This document shows positions 62,734 to 64,000 of a DNA stretch of 64,000 nt, one piece after another. The notes under the pieces were generated by a model. It had not been told where the DNA came from and made no database searches. It was given only the letters and a program-made list of their open reading frames with translations. The stretch's first letter is position 1. The number at the start of each line of letters is the position of its first letter. Source of the stretch: Syntrophorhabdaceae bacterium (GTDB lineage Bacteria > Desulfobacterota > Syntrophorhabdia > Syntrophorhabdales > Syntrophorhabdaceae); assembly GCA_035541755.1 (NCBI GenBank), contig DATKMQ010000103.1:1-64000 (forward strand), read 5' to 3'. A program made the position numbers and the translations under genes.

Positions 62734-63663
62734 TCACAGTTTCTTCTCGAGAATGTATTTTTCGAGGTTTACCGCCGCAAGAGCGCCGTCTCCCACGGCG
62801 GTGGTAATTTGTCTGAGTGTCTTCTTTCTCACGTCTCCTGCGGCGAAAAGCCCTTCCGTCCTGGTGGAAAGCTCTTGATCGGTCACGATGAATCCGGCCT
62901 TATCTTGCTCTGTTAATTCTCTGAGGAAGGCGGTATCGGGAGCCGCACCGACGTAAATGAAGACGCCGCTCACTTCGAGTCGCGAGCGCTCACCGGTCTT
63001 TGTATCTTCGATGAGAGCATACTCTACCTGGTCCTTGCCTGCTATTTCAACGGGCTTCTTGTTCCAAAGAAATTCAATCCTATCGTTCTTGAAAGCCCTG
63101 TCGCAGAGTATCTTTTGCGCCCTCAATGTATCTCTTCTGTGGACAATGTAGACTTTCTTTGCGATATTTGCGAGCAGCAAGCCTTCCTCAACCGCCGCAT
63201 CACCCCCGCCGATCACCGCTACATTGAGGTCCTTGAAGAACATTCCGTCGCACGTCGCACAATACGATATGCCCCTTCCCACAAGCTCCTTCTCCCCGGG
63301 AATATTCAGCTTCAGCGATTCGGTCCCGTTCGCAACGATAATGCCCATGGACTCAAAAAGGCCGCTCGAGGTCTTCATAACGAATCCCTTTTCCTCTCGA
63401 CTCAAGGACTCCACCTGTGCGAACTCGCGCACGGGAAGACCGAACGTCTTTGCATGCTCTGCAAACCTGTCCATCAACTCCTTGCCCGAAATCCCATGCG
63501 CAAATCCGGGATAGTTCTCTATCCGTCCGGTGTTAAGCGGGGTCCCGCCGGGAAGCACTTTCTCGACAAGCAGCGTATCAATGCCGGCCCTCATGAGATA
63601 AATTCCGGCCGTGAGCCCCGCAGGCCCGCCACCGATAATGATCGCTTCGTGATATTCAGACAC
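62734..63663 (-). CDS. trxB: Thioredoxin reductase
   Basis: 309 residues. FAD motif IIIGGGPAGLTAG, redox-active CATC (in ISYCATCDGMFF, about 125-136), NAD(P) motif VIGGGDAAVEEG, and LFAAGDVRKK. Start GTG at 63663 has GGGAGG 5 nt upstream and gives MSEYHEAIIIGG; a longer ATG start is less supported. Reduces thioredoxin, or acts with ferredoxin-type partners in anaerobes. Confidence 0.93.
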   Translation of the reverse strand: MSEYHEAIIIGGGPAGLTAGIYLMRAGIDTLLVEKVLPGGTPLNTGRIENYPGFAHGISGKELMDRFAEHAKTFGLPVREFAQVESLSREEKGFVMKTSSGLFESMGIIVANGTESLKLNIPGEKELVGRGISYCATCDGMFFKDLNVAVIGGGDAAVEEGLLLANIAKKVYIVHRRDTLRAQKILCDRAFKNDRIEFLWNKKPVEIAGKDQVEYALIEDTKTGERSRLEVSGVFIYVGAAPDTAFLRELTEQDKAGFIVTDQELSTRTEGLFAAGDVRKKTLRQITTAVGDGALAAVNLEKYILEKKL

Positions 63664-63741
63664 CGTAGCCTCCCACATGATTGAGTCTTGCGGCACACGA
63701 CATAACATCATAGTTTAAATGGAAAGGCCGCGAAATACAAG

Positions 63742-63894
63742 TACTGGGGCTTGCGTCGCCCCCTCCAACGGCAAAGCCGTATGGAGCCTCCCCTTCTGTC
63801 TCGGTTACCCGAGACGCAGGCTTACGCCTGATATCTAATACTGGGGCTCACGTCGCCCCCTCCACCAGCAGAAGCTGTCGGAGCCTTCCCCATC
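63742..63894. repeat. Two diverged ~55-bp direct repeats near the window end
   Basis: TACTGGGGCTTGCGTCGCCC (63742) and TACTGGGGCTCACGTCGCCC (63839) start two related segments that continue CCTCCA..GGAGCCT..CCCC, spaced 97 nt apart. Each begins with a GGGGC..GCCCC hairpin. The remaining bases to 64000 show no supported gene. Confidence 0.6.
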
Positions 63895-64000
63895 TCGCTC
63901 AAGAATGAGCTAGGAGATCCTTAATAAGGGGCTCGTCATCGGCCCTTTAACCAGCCGAAGCACGCACCCCCAGCACGCGCCCCGCGTTACCCATCACACG

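Overview
The window looks like a chromosome segment of a strictly anaerobic, Gram-negative Desulfobacterota-type bacterium, probably a syntrophic or acetogenic-type organism of the Syntrophorhabdus kind. The lineage is inferred from gene content. The evidence is a MetVF-HdrABC-MvhD methylene-tetrahydrofolate reductase operon, a selenocysteine codon, a tungstate ABC transporter, GTP-dependent PEP carboxykinase, a carboxyltransferase subunit without its biotin domain, low-potential ferredoxins, outer-membrane and lipoprotein genes, and many MFS carriers.

Layout. 0-6.6 kb: anaplerotic carboxyltransferase, tRNA-Pro, YjbQ, a MEMO-family protein, an MFS carrier, a DUF1614 membrane protein, a flavin-fold protein and a small ferredoxin. 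6.7-16.3 kb: the central operon hdrC - (inserted four-helix-bundle element) - hdrB - winged helix - giant hdrA - mvhD (in-frame TGA read as Sec) - 9-bp repeat array - metV - metF, ended by a long hairpin. 16.5-21 kb: an AT-rich island on the minus strand with a SIR2-domain protein, a 942-residue helical partner and a possible cyclase-like protein, which is a candidate two- or three-gene anti-phage module. 21-24.5 kb: two diverged copies of a structured repeat bracketing a small membrane protein and an XRE regulator, then lgt and a simple-repeat tract. 24.4-36 kb: small membrane proteins, a globin-coupled kinase-like protein without the phospho-acceptor His, three MFS carriers, CheX, an M50 protease, an RNase II-type exonuclease and a beta-barrel. 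36-44.6 kb: a QueG-like Fe-S protein, TypA, a DHA2 drug exporter, GTP-PEPCK and an FMN reductase. 44.8-49 kb: envelope proteins (DUF3015-DUF4105-hydrolase). 49.3-54.1 kb: a tungstate uptake operon with two binding proteins and a divergent HTH-plus-binding-protein regulator with a probable leaderless start. 54-64 kb: housekeeping genes (prmA, purN, ftsY, sua5, tatA, tRNA-Glu, rdgB, rph, trxB) and an EhaR-like HAD protein.

How the genes work together. The Hdr-Met operon would reduce methylene-THF with electrons passed through HdrABC and MvhD. The HdrA here is two HdrA modules in one chain, the first interrupted by an NfnB/GltD-type FAD-NAD(P)H module, so NAD(P)H entry is built into the complex. 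The tungstate transporter would supply W-dependent formate dehydrogenases or aldehyde oxidoreductases, which are not in the window. PEPCK and the carboxyltransferase serve C3/C4 interconversion. A family of 9-bp tandem repeats arranged as long hairpins (consensus GGTTTGTCT) occurs at three loci, one of them inside the Hdr-Met operon.
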